Position numbers and translations under genes: made by a program. From an uncultured Collinsella sp. (GTDB taxonomy: Bacteria > Actinomycetota > Coriobacteriia > Coriobacteriales > Coriobacteriaceae), in assembly GCA_902462065.1 (NCBI GenBank), contig CABQAK010000034.1:1-25339 (forward strand): a DNA stretch of 25,339 nt. Reading direction: 5' to 3'. Positions 22,232-25,339 of the stretch are shown here, piece after piece (positions within the stretch are counted from its first letter, which is position 1; the number at the start of each line of letters is the position of its first letter). The notes under the pieces are model-generated. The model searched no databases. It saw only the letters and a program-made list of their open reading frames with translations, and was not told the DNA's origin.

Positions 22232-22408
22232 GAGCGGCCGAGCAATTGCTCGGCCGCTCACCTTCTTTCCCTCAGCCCTTTTTCATCCGCGCGGGAGTAA
22301 AGCCAGCAAGGATACCGTAGGGCCCACCCCGGGAGTGTTTTCTTCTGAGCGATCCCGCAGCGCGAAGCGCGAGGACCAGCGAAGAAGAAAACACGCAGGG
22401 GCGGGCCC
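22232..22408 (-). ncRNA. Candidate structured RNA element, copy B, with long hairpin
   Basis: The core (22260-22329) matches copy A, and its 3' end is a perfect 28-bp palindrome (22232-22259) followed by only three T. Its 5' hairpin is much larger than in A. The outer stem pairs 22320-22330 with 22398-22408 (11 bp, one G-U). The inner stem pairs GTGTTTTCTTCT (22335-22346) with AGAAGAAAACAC (22383-22394), and the apex holds GCGC-GAA-GCGC. The stretch starts 13 nt after the ATPase stop, so it can also act as that gene's terminator region. It accounts for most of the gene-free DNA between rsgA and the ATPase gene. Confidence 0.5.
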
Positions 22409-22420
22409 GGACAGGTTAAC

Positions 22421-25102
22421 TTACTCCTTCTCGACCGCGCGCATGATCGCCTTGTAGATCTCCATCAGCGGAATGATTAGGAAGGCCAGACCCAGCGCGG
22501 CAAGAACGCCCTTGAGTTCAAGCGTCACAGGGCCGAAGAACATCTCGGCAAGCGTCGGCTGCACGGTCACGATCACCGTCAGCACCAGTGCCAGCGCGGC
22601 AGAAGCCCACAGCCACTTGTTCTGCTTCTTCATGGTGAACAGCGACGCACGACGGCTGCGCATATTGAAGCAGTGGAAAATCTCGACCATGTTGAGTGTG
22701 ATGAACGCCATCATCACGCCTTCCTCGTCGGCATTGCCGGCGATCATATCGGCGATGTGGATGTAGCCCATGTCAAAGTACACGCCCACAAAGAAGCTCG
22801 CCAGCACCAGCACGGTGATGATCAGGCCCTGGACCACGCAGTCCAGACCCATATGTCCGGCAAAGACGCCGTCCTTGGCGTTGCGCGGCTTGCGCTTCAT
22901 GATGTCGCCCTCGGCATCCTCCATGCCCAGCGCGAGCGCGGGGAAGCAGTCGGTGACCAGGTTCACCCACAGCAGCTGCACCGGCTGAAAGATGGTAAAG
23001 CCGATGAGCGTGGCGATAAACACCGAGAAGACCTCGGCAAGGTTGGCCGAAAGCAGGAACTGGATGACCTTGCGGATGTTGTCGTAGATGCGACGGCCCT
23101 CTTCGCAGGCACCGATGATGGTGGCGAAATTGTCGTCGGCAAGCACCATGTCGGCGACGTTCTTGGTGACATCGGTACCGGTGATGCCCATGCCAACGCC
23201 GATGTCGGCGCGCTTGATGGACGGGGCGTCATTGACGCCGTCGCCCGTCATGGCCACGATCTGGTCGCGCGACTTCCAAGCCTCGACGATGCGTGTCTTG
23301 TGCTCGGGCTGGACGCGGGCGTACACGCCGTAGTCCTCGATGTGCGCGTCGAGTTCCTCGTCGCTCATGCGGTCGAGGTCGGCGCCCGTGATGGCCTGGC
23401 TGCGATCGGTGACGATACCCAGCTGCTTGGCGATGGCCACGGCGGTGTCGATGTGGTCGCCCGTGATCATGACGGTGCGGATACCGGCGTCGTGCGCCTC
23501 GAGGATGGCGTCGGCGACCTCGGGGCGAACCGGGTCAATCATGCCGGACAGGCCGCAGAAGACCAGGTCGTGCTCGAGCGCGGCGGGGCTGCAGTCGGCC
23601 GGGACCTCGGTGTAGGTGCGGCTTGCCAGCGCCAGCACGCGCAGGGCCTCGTCGGCCATGGCCTTGTTGGCGGCCACGAGCTCGGTGCGACGCTCCTCGG
23701 TCAGGGGGACGACCTTGTCGCCGTCGTAGATATGGGTGCACAGGCCGATCACCACGTCGGGCGCGCCCTTGGTGTACTGCTCATACTCGCCGTCCAGGGT
23801 CTCGACGACCACGGACATCATCTTGCGGCCCGAGTCAAACGGGGCCTCGCCCACGCGCGGATGCTCGGCAGTCAGGCCAGTGAGCCCCGCCTTGCCGGCA
23901 TCGTTGACGAGCGCACACTCGGTCGGCTCACCCACGGCCTCGCCCAGCTCCTCGTCCCACTGGGCGTCGGAGCACAGAGCCATGCCGGCCAGGAACTTCT
24001 CCTTAGGCGCAGCGAGCTCGTGCTTGACGACGGTCATCTTGTTCTGGGTGAGGGTACCGGTCTTGTCGGAGCAGATGGTCTGCGTGCAGCCAAGGGTCTC
24101 GACGGCAGAGAGCTTGCGGATAATCGCCTGGCGCTTGGCCATCTTGGTCACGCCGAGCGACAGCACGATGGTCACGACGGCAACCAGGCCCTCGGGGATG
24201 GCAGCGACGGCGAGCGAGACGGCAACCATAAAGGTATCGAGCAAGGCTGTCGGGTCGGTGAGGACGTTGCCCACACCGTGACGGATGATGTCGACGCCAA
24301 AGATGACGATGCAGATGACGATAACCATAATGGTGAGGATGCGGCTGAGCTCGGCGAGCTTCACCTGCAGCGGCGTGAGCTCTTCCTTGGCCTCGGCCAG
24401 GGCGCCGGCGATCTTACCCATCTCGGTGTTCATGCCGGTGCCGACCACGACGGCGCGGCCGCGGCCGTATACCACGGTGGAACCCATGTAGCACATGTTC
24501 TTGCGGTCGCCGAGCGGCACGTCGTCGGTGCCGGCGGCGAGCTCAATGACGTTGGCATGCTTCTCGACGGGCACGGACTCGCCGGTAAGGGCGGCCTCCT
24601 CGATCTTCATCGTGGCGCTCTCGAGCACACGGCAGTCGGCCGGGACGGAGTCGCCCGCCTCGAGCATGATCACATCGCCGGGCACGAGCTCGGCGCTCGG
24701 CAGGTGCACGAGCTTGCCGTCGCGCAGCACCTTGGACTGCGCCGCGCTCATCTCCTGCAGGGCCTCGAGGGCCTCTTCGCTCTTGGCTTCCTGGACCACG
24801 CCCAGTACCGAGTTGACGATAACGACGAACATGATGATGGCGACGTCGGCAAAGTCGGGCTCGCCCTTGACCATACCCGTGAGCGCGCTGATGACGGCGG
24901 CAACGATCAACATGATGACCATGGGGTCGGCCATCTGCTCAAAGAAACGCTTCCACAGCGGCGTTTTCTCGGCTTCCTCGAGCTTGTTAGGGCCTGTCTT
25001 GGCGAGGCGCGACGACGCCTCGTCGTTGCTCAGGCCGAGGTTCTCATCGACGCCCTGGTCGCTGAGCACCTCCGCCGCGGCGGACAGGTATTCCTTTTGC
25101 AT
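22421..25102 (-). CDS. Cation-transporting P-type ATPase, P2 (probable Ca2+) type
   Basis: An 893-residue plasma-membrane pump of the SERCA/PMCA-like P2 group, exporting Ca2+ or a related cation at the expense of ATP. Motifs in order: TGES (173-176, actuator dephosphorylation); AIPEGL in helix M4 (ion site); phosphorylation site DKTGTLT with Asp346; KGAPD (445-449, nucleotide domain); MITGDH (545-550); TGDGVNDAP (619-627, hinge). NLVTD in M6 (714-718) is the pattern of P2A Ca2+ pumps. The N-terminal cation-ATPase domain (GLSNDEASSRLAKTGPNKL) is present, with about ten helices in total. AGGAGG lies 9 nt before the ATG but is folded into a leader hairpin. A broader cation specificity cannot be excluded. 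Confidence 0.94.
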   Translation of the reverse strand: MQKEYLSAAAEVLSDQGVDENLGLSNDEASSRLAKTGPNKLEEAEKTPLWKRFFEQMADPMVIMLIVAAVISALTGMVKGEPDFADVAIIMFVVIVNSVLGVVQEAKSEEALEALQEMSAAQSKVLRDGKLVHLPSAELVPGDVIMLEAGDSVPADCRVLESATMKIEEAALTGESVPVEKHANVIELAAGTDDVPLGDRKNMCYMGSTVVYGRGRAVVVGTGMNTEMGKIAGALAEAKEELTPLQVKLAELSRILTIMVIVICIVIFGVDIIRHGVGNVLTDPTALLDTFMVAVSLAVAAIPEGLVAVVTIVLSLGVTKMAKRQAIIRKLSAVETLGCTQTICSDKTGTLTQNKMTVVKHELAAPKEKFLAGMALCSDAQWDEELGEAVGEPTECALVNDAGKAGLTGLTAEHPRVGEAPFDSGRKMMSVVVETLDGEYEQYTKGAPDVVIGLCTHIYDGDKVVPLTEERRTELVAANKAMADEALRVLALASRTYTEVPADCSPAALEHDLVFCGLSGMIDPVRPEVADAILEAHDAGIRTVMITGDHIDTAVAIAKQLGIVTDRSQAITGADLDRMSDEELDAHIEDYGVYARVQPEHKTRIVEAWKSRDQIVAMTGDGVNDAPSIKRADIGVGMGITGTDVTKNVADMVLADDNFATIIGACEEGRRIYDNIRKVIQFLLSANLAEVFSVFIATLIGFTIFQPVQLLWVNLVTDCFPALALGMEDAEGDIMKRKPRNAKDGVFAGHMGLDCVVQGLIITVLVLASFFVGVYFDMGYIHIADMIAGNADEEGVMMAFITLNMVEIFHCFNMRSRRASLFTMKKQNKWLWASAALALVLTVIVTVQPTLAEMFFGPVTLELKGVLAALGLAFLIIPLMEIYKAIMRAVEKE

Positions 25103-25166
25103 ATAGAGTCCCCTCCTGGGATTCGGGCCACTCAGCAGATTGATGCCCGATCATAATTCCCAGGAG
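25103..25166 (-). promoter_or_regulatory. Leader hairpin sequestering the ATPase ribosome binding site
   Basis: In the minus-strand transcript CTCCTGGGA (25158-25166) pairs perfectly with TCCCAGGAG (25113-25121). Inside it TCGGGC (25145-25150) pairs with GCCCGA (25123-25128) around a 16-nt loop. The 3' arm contains the AGGAG of the only Shine-Dalgarno. Translation should be low unless the stem opens. A second hairpin, CTGCCG/CGGCAG, lies upstream at 25188-25206. No known riboswitch class was recognised. A weak TACCAT near 25220 is the only -10 candidate. Confidence 0.55.
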
Positions 25167-25339
25167 AAGGGCAAGGGCTCATCAAGGCTGCCGTGCTGAG
25201 CGGCAGTTGATAGTGGAGCTATGGTACCCCAAAGCAGCGCGTCTAGCCAAAACATTCCAATTGGAAACACGGCTCGAGTGCAACGCCTTGATTATCAACC
25301 TTATCCGAACACCTCCCACATTCATCCGTACATGTACGG

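Noticed and set aside
22040..22261. N-terminal extension of RsgA
   Set aside because: The extra 74 codons run through a terminator hairpin and repeat element A; GTG at 22039 has GGGAGG at ideal spacing.
22673..25156. 827-codon plus-strand open frame opposite the P-type ATPase
   Set aside because: Mirror frame of a fully motif-supported gene, rich in His/Asp/Gly/Leu with no recognisable domain.
25103..25339. M-box (Mg2+) riboswitch ahead of the ATPase
   Set aside because: None of the M-box conserved segments could be recognised, and the leader is too compact; only an unclassified hairpin over the ribosome binding site is supported.

Overview
The window reads as chromosome of a GC-rich gut actinobacterium of class Coriobacteriia, most likely Collinsella. 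This rests on high GC, a Gram-positive-type Flp/Tad locus with no outer-membrane secretin, a MetRS that stops without a C-terminal tRNA-binding domain, many GTG starts behind strong GGAGG-type ribosome binding sites, and intergenic DNA full of small hairpin repeats. The genus is inference; no marker gene was compared. All recognised genes except one small membrane protein lie on the minus strand, so the text follows transcription from right to left.

Region 1 (25339-22040): a P2-type cation (probably Ca2+) ATPase whose ribosome binding site is buried in a leader hairpin. It is followed by about 380 bp of gene-free DNA with two diverged copies of one structured element, each ending in a GC-rich hairpin, and then rsgA (ribosome-assembly GTPase) with a strong terminator.

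Region 2 (20763-11012): a 12-gene, almost gapless Flp/Tad-type pilus operon: cpaB, tadZ, tadA, tadB, tadC, flp, an unknown membrane-anchored protein, a short TadE-like pseudopilin, TadE, a large Cys-containing TadG-like protein, a second TadE and a DUF192 protein. Most junctions overlap (ATGA, GTGA, TAATG or 28-65 nt), which implies translational coupling. No prepilin peptidase is present here.

Region 3 (10914-10300): tRNA-Phe with a clear promoter and terminator. A 63-bp duplication of its 3' end plus terminator is separated from it by a GC-rich hairpin segment. Next comes a four-unit, 61-62 bp-period array of imperfect hairpins.

Region 4 (10216-4453): a GH5-like protein with a substituted catalytic Glu, rsmI and metG form one unit. 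rsmA and tatD overlap, and tRNA-Leu(CAG) with its terminator follows.

Region 5 (4397-1): a 219-bp element with 30-bp terminal inverted repeats, then an SPFH membrane protein, rlmH and proC. proC converges on a small membrane protein across stacked inverted repeats. That small gene diverges from serS, which ends at a terminator near the left edge. Translation and ribosome maturation (serS, metG, rsmA, rsmI, rlmH, rsgA, two tRNAs) dominate outside the pilus operon.
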